Source of the DNA: Auriscalpium vulgare
Taxonomy: Eukaryota; Basidiomycota; Agaricomycetes; Russulales; Auriscalpiaceae
Direction: 5' to 3'
NCBI GenBank assembly: GCA_019915015.1
Contig: JAHBBC010000047.1
Span: 86,464-150,463 of the forward strand
Length of the DNA stretch: 64,000 bases
In this document: piece after piece, positions 45,791 through 55,844 of the stretch
Layout of the letters: each line of letters begins with the position of its first letter
How positions within the stretch are numbered: position 1 is the first letter of the stretch
The notes under the pieces: generated by a model
What the model saw: the letters and a program-made list of their open reading frames with translations, nothing else
What the model was told of the DNA's origin: nothing
Database searches by the model: none
Program-made: the position numbers and the translations under genes

Positions 45791-47236
45791 CGCGTTGATA
45801 CGCCTGCCCAGCCGTCTAGCAGAGAAACCCCCGACTTCTGGCATTTTCGGCATCTTCCGAAATCACGTGACCTCAGCCCGCCGGCCTCGGTCCGCACCAT
45901 CAGGTTTCACTACCACCCCGCAGCGTCTATCGGAAGCGCCCCAAACGCACTTGAAATAGCCTACACGCCCACCAAGCGCCCCGAGCCACACACCACAATC
46001 CTACGGCCCCGCACAACAGTCACACAGTGGCTATCTGACTCGGAGCCATGCGCCACAATCCTTCCCCGCCGTGATGCGCCACTGTCAATCACACTTCCTT
46101 TCTGCGTCCCCCGATTCCTCGATATTCCCCACATCTTGATCCACGATACGGTCCCGCCTATGTTAATCCACAGCCGTCCGAGATAGGCAGGAGCGCTACA
46201 CAGCGAGCCAAGACCGCCCGTCGTACGTCCCTCCCTTCAGTTTACACTTAGAATACATGGGATACCCCGCTCGACTTTACGATACACCACCAGCGCCTTA
46301 CAACCTGAGCGCTAGCCGCGCTTTACGCACTTCGCCCCCTAGCGGCGATCGTAAGTCAGAACTAAACCTAAACCATCCTTAATTCAATGATCCTCTCTTG
46401 CCACATCCCTCGTATAATTACTCCCCCGCGTGCACTTCGTACACCCCGTGATATCTGACCCATGTCTCCCGTGTTTTAGATCGTATTTGTCTTCACTATG
46501 TCAACGTCCGTACGATATGGATTTCTGACTCGCTTGGCATACAAATAGTTCTGAGTTGCTAGAAGACGGAAGAACAAGTTACTATTCCCCCTCGTACTCA
46601 GGATCTCGAAGAGCTTCTGAAGTGGTCTGACTTCACCACAACCCGTCGCTCTAGCTCTTAAACGCACGAAACTTCGACACCATACCACACCGCAATATCA
46701 ATACGAATACCAATACCACGACCCTCAACAAATCCCCTCTCGCCCTTCGAAATCTCCCTACGCCTCACTACTCTCTCCCTCGACACCCCGCACCTTCAAC
46801 GCAGAGATCAGGCCTATATACGCCCCTCTTTCCTTCGTCACCACCTCGTACTTCTTCCTCTCGTCCTTGATATATTCCCCCGACCATTGCCACCGCTGCG
46901 TAATTCCCCTTCAACTTTCGAAATAGTCCTCACGTCCCTTCCAACATTCTAGCTTCTGTGACACATTCTTGGGAGCTCGCCCGTCGCGTCTCCAGCACTG
47001 CATCATTTCGGTGATCCGTGCTATGTCTAGCTCGCACCCTATTGTCCTCTCCCCCAGCCTCTCGCGCCCTCCGATCCAAGTCCTAGTCACCGTGTCCCAC
47101 TCGTACACCAAGCAGGATTTGCCGTGCGTAGTCTCGGGACCCTGACTGCACTCCCTCAAATTGATACGTTCACTACTGCGCTCTGAGGATGGACATCAAT
47201 ATATATCCGCCTCACTACCAGTTGGACACCCATCAG
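45791..47236. other. B-specific block, copy 2
   Basis: Nearly identical to 42483-43931, differing by a few single-base indels. No gene was seen. Confidence 0.65.
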
Positions 47237-48657
47237 TGTTCGCTCTGCTCTCTCTCTCCTCATCTACAACTGCCTCTCCTGTACCCACACCTCCTCTGCT
47301 TCCTAGCAATCCGACTTGGTTCCTTTCTGTGTCGCCCGATTATCGTCTTTGAGTGTTTCCGCCGCATGGCGGTCTCCAGCATGTGGCCAATGATAAGCCT
47401 CACTCCGTGCTCCGATGCATTTCTTCACCAATTTTCGCACTTTTGACAAGTTAACAGTCATGCAATTCTGGAGGTTGGAGAGTCACACACATGAGCTCCA
47501 ACCACCCGATATAGTCTCTCTGAATGCTTGCAAGATTGAAGCCAGAGTTCTGACCGTTAGTGTCTCGCAGGGCATTTGCACGATCGGAATCATACCTTGG
47601 ACACCACACTCAGACCATCAACTGAGTCGCACACCCCACACGCAGTCATCCGACCACTCGCACATTGTTTCAACCACATCCACGTGACCTTGAGCATAGC
47701 ATCCTCTCACAGCTGTCACAACTTGGCGGGATTTCGTATGACATTTTGATTGTCGAGATTGTTGTTAGAACATGTGCGCCACACTGCTTCAATAACTCTG
47801 TGACTGCCGGTACCTCCATAGTTGCGCCATTATCCTCCATCCATTGTCCAGCTTAGCTCTTGAGCTCACACCACATTTCTCTGATCCAGATTGTTCTGTG
47901 ATTGCGCCAGTGCTCCAATTATTGCTCCTCTGCTCTGACCGTTGCACACGCCATTCCAGTACATTCCTCTGAACAATTGCAGTGTTCCAACATTGCAGCA
48001 CTTGCTTACGACCCATCCTATATCGGAGCGCATTCTATTGCTCGCTGTGTCTCCATTGTGTTCAATTATATTCATATTGTCTTGTCCACACTGTAGGACA
48101 CCTTTCCCACACTTCTTGACAGTGCAGACCATTCCCCATGTGCTTGCACTGCCCCTCACTCGTCTCTTCATCTTTAATGGTCATACACACAGTGTCTGAT
48201 CACTCACAGTCACTTGCACCATGTGTTCTTACATCTGGACTCCCATTGATAATTCTCCAAACGCTTGCACATTCCAATCATCACCTCCAATCACACACCC
48301 CACACATATATGAAACACTCTGTTCGTCTTTGGGACCCTGACACTTGCTCACACACATTACAATATCCTCTTTAGTGCTCTAGTAGGGATCTGGTTTTGG
48401 ACACATGTGACATTACCACCCTACTACATGTGGGTACCCAACACCGCAACTTTGTCCTGACATCCCAATACATCACAGAGTCACTTTCCTGCAAGCAGAG
48501 CCAGAGCCATTAACCCCAAGTATTATATCTGCAACATATTCAAAACAAATATAACTATACCAGGCAGTCAGTTGTATGTTGGATGGCCAAGCCCCCTCCC
48601 CCCTAAATGATTAAGAGTAATTGTACTGCCATGCGTGCATTGGCCCATTAACCCAAG

Positions 48658-48920
48658 TCTATGAAATGTTGGGGACTGATGATGCATATGTGATTTTCTA
48701 CCCACTGATAAATGCAAATATGTGTTGCAAGATGGAAAGGAAATGGGCTCAGAAGATCCAAGTCCTCCCTGTCTCTAGTATTAAGTGCATGATTGGTATA
48801 ATGGACTATAAAGGGACCATTCATATCTTAAGAAAGCATCCAGGGAGCGAAATGTTGAGCACAGAAGAGCTGGGAGTTGTAGAGGCAGACATAGATATTG
48901 AAGGTGCTGATGTCGAGTAG
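48658..48920 (+). pseudogene. Tnp2-type transposase, C-terminal piece
   Basis: The frame resumes right after B (YEMLGTDDAYVIFYPLINAN) and ends in a TAG at 48918-48920 after a short acidic tail. It completes the colinear order of the three transposase pieces and shows that B inserted near the 3' end of the gene. Confidence 0.7.
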
Positions 48921-49158
48921 ATAGCTAAGTAGATAGTTCAATGATCAGTTGATGTTCGAGGACGAGCGGCAAATGCCGAAGCACGTGCTGGAGACGGCCG
49001 TTTCCCGACAAGCCGTGAGTGGCGCGCCTTGGCCTACAAGTTCCTTCTCCTCCTCCCTCCCTGCCTTGCCCTGCTCTACTCCTTATCCTCCCGCGCAGTG
49101 CGTGTCCACAGCGCATCCTCTCCTTTGGACGAGACGACTGGTATGGCTATCTAGCCGC
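48921..49158. other. Sequence between the Tnp2 gene and the Gypsy element
   Basis: This is a probable 3' flank of the Tnp2 transposon. The last bases CCGC (49155-49158) are repeated at 63639-63642, the target duplication of the retrotransposon. No transposon terminus could be identified. Confidence 0.5.
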
Positions 49159-50449
49159 TGATGGACACAACCAGGTAGTAGGGCGGATGCGTAACGTAGC
49201 ACCATCCCTAGAGCGCTGCAGAGATGTTGGTGTGTGTGCGAGCGAGCGTCAGGAGTCCCGGTAAGCGACGACCGTCTCCGATCAATCGTACAGCGATCCG
49301 ATCGAGAGCGCAGCAGCGACGAGGCGATCGATCGACTCTCCGACCGATCGGAAAGCAAGACTTCGACGTACGACGTCGGAAGGCTGCGACACGACTGCGA
49401 TCGAGGACTCGGGCAAAGGGGCAACAACGATGGAACAAGATGAGGGCGATAAGACGGGAAGCGAGAACAAAGGCTAGGCGACGACTGAGGCTGAGGCGCG
49501 AGAGCAGTCAACCGATGTTGACTGCTATACGATACGACGAGGGCGAGAGTGCACGACTTGTGCTCGGAGCGATGAGGGGGGAACGTAACTTGCATTTCGC
49601 AGAGTATCCGACGACTATTTATACGTTGCGACGAGTACAGTGCGTGTCCGATCGAGTAAGTACGGAGACATCGGAAAAGACAAAGAAAAACAAGATAGCG
49701 GCGTCATATGAAATAATACGAACAATGAGTAGAGGTCATGCGCCGGTCAGACGACGAGGAGCGAGGCGGGGAACGGTGTCGAGCGAGCGATCAGCGCTAT
49801 CAAAGGACAAAGGAGGCGGCGCGGGAAACGATCCTCTCTGTCGTCGACTGTGGAAACAGCGTCGGGGAGCGCGGGAACGGAAAATGCGCGCCATATCGAG
49901 CGCGATAGCGGTGGTCCGATGATGTGGGCACGAGGCTGCGCCTTCCGATTGCGAACGTTCGAAGTGCACCACTCTCGACGCGGTCGCGACGGGTCACGTG
50001 TCGATCGCAAGTCGCGTCGTGACTGCGGGGGCGTAGCGCGGGTCGTAAGGCGCTAGGGCGCATCGGAGGGAAGCGGGCGAGTTGGTAGCGCTGAATCGGA
50101 GGACGTCGGGGTAGTCGGACTCGTGTGGCGGACAAATGGGCAAGCGGACAATGAGCGACTGAGGCGGAACTCGGATGGCGTGAGAGCTCCGGAGCTGCGT
50201 AGCGCCGAGCGTGGCTGTCGTGCGACCAGGCTGTGCGAGTCTGATGGAAATCTGATGCGTCGTGACGGGCGTGGGAAATGCTGTGCTGGCGAGCGTGTGG
50301 CGACTGGGGGCGCGTGGTGCGAGCAGCGTGGGAGTCGGCGGGGCGTTCCGATCATGGCGCAGGAAGGCCGAGGTCACGTGACCGAGGACTTGGTCGAAAA
50401 TGCGAAAAGACAGTCGAGATCCCCTCCCAGCGCGGGACGGGGCTTGTCA
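49159..50449 (-). repeat. 3' LTR of the Gypsy element
   Basis: 1,291 bp, CpG-rich, nearly identical to 62343-63638. It contains TATAAATAG on the minus strand (49615-49623). A purine-rich tract (complement of CCTCCTCCTC, 50450-50459) just inside is the candidate polypurine tract. Confidence 0.9.
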
Positions 50450-50879
50450 CCTCCTCCTCACTGAGAACCTGACCGTCCACGGTCAGTGCGTCGAGGCGAT
50501 GCAGTCGTACGGGAGTAGTCGGAAAGTGAATTGACACGGCGGGCACGCCCCAGGGCTGTTTTTAGAAACAGCCGGCGAGGCTGTTCTGACAGCCTTAATC
50601 AAGATTAGATACGAGTTCAATGTATACATCTGATCTAATCTATGAGACCCAAGTGACTGTGACGGTTGCGTCACAGTCGAACGTCGCCCACATGCCACTG
50701 CCACCCTTTCCTTACCACAATTCCTTCAACTCATTGAATGTAACATTGTAGTTATACAATCCATGTGTGAATTTTACAATTCATGTGTGAATTGTACAAT
50801 CCATGTGTGAATTGTGTCAACACAAACTCATCCTTGAGCTTCCGTCTAAAAAGACCATGTCAGTTGGCACAGGCTCCCA

Positions 50880-51541
50880 CCCCGCCGAACTTCGCGCCCG
50901 CCTTCCCCACCAGCCGCCCCTTGCATCCAACATGCCCGCACTTCCCGCCCATCCAGGAAGGGTGCGCACGACTCCTTCGTCCAGAGGCATTGCACAATGC
51001 TAACCGCGCACAGGTCATCGCGGGTGGCATCGCCATCGTCGCGGCGACCTTTGTCGGGCTCTACGCATACATGGACTGGAAACACGCCCGCAAAGCTGCG
51101 CGCGACCCCGCTCACCCCGGCTCGCTTCCTGTCTGTAAGCACACCCGCTTGCTCCCCGCCTGTCTTGTTTCTGACGGCGATCACAGGGGAGGTCCGCATG
51201 AAGGAGCACGCAACCCCTGCGCGCGGAGTGGCGGCCGACGTCGACATCGATATTACTCGGCGTGCGAGCGCCGTTGCGGTGCGCGCGACACCCCTCGACC
51301 CGCCGACGCGCGCGACGGATCGTGCACAGCACCGCACCATCGCTGTCGTCATGAAGGAGCACGGTGTGATCCCGGTGGACGAGAACGGTGCGAACACGCA
51401 GCCAGCGCCGCAGCCCGATCGTGGCGACGAGCTCGCGTACACCAAGAAGGTGAGCATTGGCTCGAAATAGTCCCTGCAAGTGCGACTGACAATTATCGGC
51501 AGACCGTCACAGTGAAGGCCAGCGCTCAAAAGGAGGCGTGA
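50880..51541 (+). pseudogene. Captured gene fragment 1: membrane-anchored protein 3' exons
   Basis: It encodes a Pro-rich leader, then a membrane helix (VIAGGIAIVAATFVGLYAYM) followed by DWKHARKAARD. Introns at 51135-51187 (GTAAGC...CACAG) and about 51451-51503 (GTGAGC...GGCAG) join to exons ending VKASAQKEA and a TGA at 51539-51541. The layout (short N-terminus, one helix, soluble tail) suggests a small organelle membrane protein, which is inference. The true 5' exon appears to be missing, replaced by TIR-side sequence. Confidence 0.5.
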
Positions 51542-51544
51542 GGT

Positions 51545-52200
51545 GTCCTTCGTGGCCCTGCCGTGTCGCACGCGCACGCGGCCTCGCCGTTCCCCACGCC
51601 CGCATCCATCGTCAACGACACGGCGCACCTGCAGCGGCTCCGCGTCCCGGGACCGCTCTCCCCTGCCCCCTCGCCCGGCTCGACTTCCCCACAGCTTGAC
51701 TCCAAGCGGCGCAACCGCCTGTCGATCGGCTAGCCGTTGGAGAACGACGCCGCGCTGGACAGGAGGCGCTCTCGGCGGCTCGATCGCGAGCATCGCGTCG
51801 CATATCAGCGCGAGCTCGGAAGACCGCGAGCGCAGGCGCGCGGGAGGACAGCGAGCGCGTGCGCCGCCTGCCCGAGGGATAGGCGGACGTACTTCCGCGA
51901 TCCTGAGCACAGGCGGAAACTTGTCTTTAGGCCCTACGTGAGTCGCCCTTCTTGTGTCTGTCACAGGGGCTGATTCCGCGCAGGACATCCTCACGGACTT
52001 TTGCTAGCATTTCCTCGACTTCTCGCCGACGCCGTCGCTGCATCTGCCGGGCGGCATCTCGTTCGACCCCATGCATTACTGGGATGGCCAGCCTTTGCGC
52101 TTCGTGTACTGGGAGCGCAAGAAGTTGGGCGACAACGGGACGAGGACACTCCGTGGGGACGTGTGCTCTGGTATGTGTCCATCAAGCCCACGGATATCGA
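51545..52200 (+). pseudogene. Captured gene fragments 2-3: DUF1769-like exon and another 3' exon
   Basis: A first piece (51560-51733) ends SKRRNRLSIG with a stop and is unrecognised. A second piece (about 51880-52200) encodes YFRDPEHRRKLVFRP, an apparent intron (GTGAGT...CACAG, about 51940-51967), then LPGGISFDPMHYWDGQPLRF and, in another frame, TPWGRVLWYVSIKP. The ISFD...YWDGQPLR signature is that of the fungal DUF1769 family (PF08588). An in-frame TAG and a frameshift show it is dead. Confidence 0.6.
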
Positions 52201-52209
52201 GCAAAATGA

Positions 52210-52745
52210 CCGTGATGATGACGTAGATTTAGCGACGCGCGGTTGCTTTTTGCATTTTTGCTCTGTCATATTGCTGTGTTAGCTTACGGTTCTCTATATT
52301 ATGCTATCGGTAGACCACTAGTGAACGGCAACTAGAAGTGACTTATTTCGATAAAATATGTTATTCACTTTGGACCCTCTTAAGAATATTCACCTATATG
52401 CTGTTTGGGATCCTCTACATAAGGGTAATTTTTTGTTTCTTACTGAGGGGAGTGAGTTTGTGCTGCAAAAAGCCTCAAATTGGCCCTTGGGCACACTACT
52501 AATTACCTAGATCTTGATGATCTACAAGGCCCGGTGAAAATTTACAGACACAATATAACGTGCATCTACATGTTTTAGATAGAAAATCCGCAGTCGCTTT
52601 TGGAGGGAGGAGGTGTATGGTCAATTAAATCAATGAAGAAGGTCGGCGCAGGCGCGGGTGGCGCGAGATTTGGCGCGTCGTTCACTTCCAGTACCCTCCA
52701 AAATCCTCACGCGCACGCCTGGCTCGGTCAGTCTCCGAAGGGCCA
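52210..52745. other. Non-coding interior of the TIR element
   Basis: An AT-richer stretch, unlike the GC-rich captured pieces. No gene or repeat was recognised. Confidence 0.4.
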
Positions 52746-52990
52746 TGGATTGTATAACTACGATGTTACATTCAATGAGTTGAAGGAACTGTGGTAAGGA
52801 AAGGGTGGCAGTGGCATGTGGGCGACAGAGGCAGGCTGTCGAGTTCGACTGTGACGCAACCGTCACAGTCACTTGGGTCTCATAGATTAGATCAGATGTA
52901 TACATTGAACTCGTATCTAATCTTGATTAAGGCTGTCAGAACAGCCTCGCCGGCTGTTTCTAAAAACAGCCCTGGGGCGTGCCCGCCGTG

Positions 52991-53440
52991 TGAATGGCGG
53001 GGGAGTCGGAGACGCATAGCGGGCATGTCGGAAGCGATTAGCGGGGTCGGTCGGGATCGGATGACTGCGGCGGGCGAGGTCGGCGGAAAAGTCCCAGGTC
53101 GGAGGCGATCGTGCGAGTCTGGAGGGTTGTCGCAGGAAGGGTCGATACTGGATGAAGACGTAGGCGCCGTGGTGATGTCATGGGCTAGGCGCGGCGCGTC
53201 ATGCAGCCGGGAAGGTGTACTTGGCTACCAAAGGCGATCGCAGGTGAGGCGGAGACGTGTGGTCGGAGTCCGGTATTCGTCGGCACGTCGCAGGCAGCAC
53301 AAGGGCGCGATCGCAAAATTTTACGAAGTCGAACGAGTCGCAAGGGCACAATGGGGGCGCCGGAATCGCATAAAAGGCGTGCGATCGCGAGTCGGAGGCA
53401 TCATTCTCCTGCCTTCCGACCTCTGGCGCTTCGTCGAAAC
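52991..53440. other. Upstream region of the antisense gene
   Basis: Gypsy interior sequence. CATAAAAGG at 53369-53377, about 65-70 nt before ATG 53441, is a candidate TATA element for the plus-strand gene. Confidence 0.4.
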
Positions 53441-55508
53441 ATGTCCGCCCCCACTCCTCGCCGACTCTCCGACAATAGCGTTGTTCGCCAACTCGAACGC
53501 GTCTTCAATCAGTGGTCGGCCGACGCAAGCGCCGCCGAACAACTCCAATGGGTGCGCAACATGGCCAAGGCAATTGTGAGTAACCTTGCGATCTTCTGCG
53601 CGACATTGCGACTGATCCACTTTTCGTCAGGCTTTCGGCCACGCCTATCCGAACGTCGAGGCGCGACTCGCAGAAATCATCGTGGATTTCCGCGCGATCT
53701 ACCGGGCGCACGGCCGTCCTGAGTGGAAGGAGCTGGCCCGGGAAGCTCTCTACGACGCGTCGGAGCTGGCCGTAGAGTCTGAGGTACGCCCTTGTTTCTT
53801 GATTGATGCTTTTGCGACTGACTTCTTCCTCCAGGTAGACGATGACGAGTACTTCCAGCAGATGCTCGCCAGCGACGCCGCGCCGGACGCGTTCGTCGCA
53901 CCGCTTGCTCCTGCGCAGCCGTCTGCCGCTCCTTCGCCCGCACCTCTCCCTGTCCAGCCTCGCCGCTCGGTCCCTCCACCCTACCAGCCGACTCCTGCTC
54001 GTGCAGTGTCACTGGCTCCGATCGCGGTCGAGGAGGTCCCGGAGACAGAGTCGTCGGAAGACGGCGAGGTACACAGGTCGGAGGACGACGAGATCGTCGA
54101 GGTCGCGCCTCAAGTTGCGGGGGCTGTCGTAGTTCGCCGGCACAAAGGCGAGTCGGACAAGCAGCTCAGCACCCGGCTGCAGTTCGCGAAGGCACGCGCC
54201 GACGCCCTCGTAACCCGCATTCAACTCGGGGAGTTCAACTACAAGGGGACCGCGGTAAGTCTTGATCGCCTGGTCGTTCCGATCGTGTGCTGACTCTTCG
54301 ATAGGCTTGCGACTACTGTGCGAGTACTGGGTCGGACGGCGGGATTGATTGCCGGTACAAGGCGACCCTCAAGCCGTCGGGATGGTTCGTGGAGTGCGAG
54401 AAGTGTCGAAAGGCAAAGAAGGGGTGTCGGTGGAGCGAAGCAGAAGCACGCGGTACGTCTCCTTCGCTTTCCTCTTGTCGCAGCTGTTGACCTATGATCG
54501 TAGCGATTATGCTTGCTCGCAAGGCGTCCGCAGCGGCCGAACACAAGACAGAGGCGGTTGCACCAGTCGCAGGCCACAAGCGGGTCGCGTCAGCAACTCC
54601 CGATCGAGAAGACTCCGGCCCTGCTTTCAAGGCTCCGAAGAGGGCACATGAGACCGCACGCAAGGAGACACGGGCGTCGGCACAAGGTGAGTACTTCCTG
54701 TGACGTCCTCCGATCGTTACTGACTTCGTTGTTGATCCCTTCTTAGGTCCTCCACGTTCCTTTGTCGGCAAGCCTCCGCCGCCTGTCGCCGCCGCCGTCC
54801 CCGCTCTAGCCAACATGGACGTCGACGTGACTCAAGAGGCCGGACCGTCGCATCAAGTCGAAGGAGCGCGTCAAGACGTGCCGCCAGAGTCGCAAACGCA
54901 ACGGACGGTGCCAGGTACGAGCGGCCAGCTCTTCTTGGCGAGTCCCGAGGCGACGACTGACGTGCCGCGCTCAGGATCGGAACGCGCAGGCTCGTGGGTG
55001 CAAGAGGTCGCGGAGTGGCAAACGCCGCCGGTCGACGTGTTCGAGGCAGAGGAGGAGCCGGTCGCAGGTGAGTCCTGTCTTGTACTTGATCGAGGCTACG
55101 CTAACCGTTTTCTTAGGTCCGTCGCAACCAGCGACCGCGCGTCCGACCGCCAGCAAGGGCAAGGGCAAGGGCAAGGCGCTCCGTCAACACATTCTCCCTC
55201 CCGGTCCACGTCCACGCGACTTCGTCGCGTTCCCTTCTTTCGCCTCTCTTCAAGACCTCGTTGCTGGGCCGATCGAGACGGTCTCGGGCGCCAGGACTCC
55301 GGGGGGCATCAAGCTCATCGTCAAGGAGGTGCGCAAGTCGCGCTCGGATGAACTCGCCCAGATGTTCGCCCTCCGCGACTCGTTCATCGACGGCTGGTGG
55401 CGCGACGTTCGATTGATCAACGCGCCACTCTGGAGGGCGTACGCGGCGGGGCAGGTGCCGAGGATCTTGCGCGAGGAAGACGAGTGGTACGAGGTGTTCG
55501 AGGAGTAG
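53441..55508 (+). CDS. Antisense seven-exon gene of the Gypsy element, 583 aa, Cys-rich domain
   Basis: It lies opposite gag-pol, between pol and the 3' LTR. ATG 53441 (MSAPTPRRLSDNSVV) opens exons 53441-53575, 53631-53783, 53835-54254, 54305-54452, 54504-54686, 54747-55067 and 55117-55508. They sum to 1,752 nt with an unbroken frame, and all six introns are 49-60 nt GT...AG. Exon 3 is Pro/Ala-rich and acidic. Exon 4 has a cysteine array (CDYC, then DC, then CEKCRKAKKGC) that would bind zinc and recalls fungal Zn-cluster DNA-binding domains. The last exon has a conserved-looking block (WWRDVRLINAPLWRAY). Its role is unknown, and a regulator or accessory factor of the element is inference. Unlike gag-pol it has no breaks. 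Confidence 0.8.
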
Positions 55509-55844
55509 GCGACGGTCGGGGATGTGAGGCGACTTTGTAGATACCCTGTACTTGTAGTGCGACTTGTTTCCTTGCGCCTTGACTTAAATACGAACTTCTT
55601 GTCCGCTCCGACTGTCTTGATGAACTCCTGGGAAACGCGAATTGACTCCGACTAAATGAGGATAAAAGAATGTGGGCGTCCGACTTAGTCGAACTAATGA
55701 CTTTTGTTTAAGCCTCAGTAATCCTTCATAGGCTATGGCCCTTTATCTTGAGTGGGCCTGCGCTACAGCGATACGACGCGAGCGACTTGGTGATGGGGAT
55801 GGAAAAGGAAAGGAATGTCGGAGGGATGATGCGATCGGAACTCT
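55509..55844. other. Convergent gap between antisense gene and pol
   Basis: 336 bp between two 3' ends. It must hold the terminator of the plus gene and 3' pol sequence. No other feature was seen. Confidence 0.4.

Larger units (their letters stand above)
41575..48657 (-). mobile_element. Element B: head-to-tail dimer of the A family
   Basis: The left hairpin is ACGATTACTCTTAATCGT (41575). Right ends ...CCCATTAACCCAAG occur both at 45351 (internal) and 48657 (outer). Flanks are T (41574) and T (48658). Removing B leaves the Tnp2 frame open. Unit 1 is 41575-45351 (3,777 bp). Unit 2, 45352-48657 (3,306 bp), is nearly identical to unit 1 from 42047 onward and lacks the first 472 bp including the hairpin. 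No protein gene was found, so B is non-autonomous. Confidence 0.85.
50535..52990. mobile_element. TIR element (CACTA-like ends) carrying host gene fragments
   Basis: Inverted repeats of about 230-245 bp (50535-50763 and 52746-52990) begin CACGGCGGGCACGCCC. They are flanked by TGA on both sides (50532-50534, 52991-52993), a 3-bp target duplication as in CACTA elements. No transposase is inside. The cargo is GC-rich coding sequence with intron remnants from at least two unrelated genes, so this is a Pack-type non-autonomous element. It inserted into the Gypsy element between its 3' LTR and the antisense gene. Confidence 0.75.

Noticed and set aside
42097..48650. Small open frames of 60-120 codons in the B element
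   Set aside because: They recur only because the units are duplicated, have no motifs, and differ in frame where single-base indels occur between units.
50783..51541. A 252-aa protein read straight through
   Set aside because: The frame runs through two clear GT...AG introns; the spliced reading gives more protein-like sequence.
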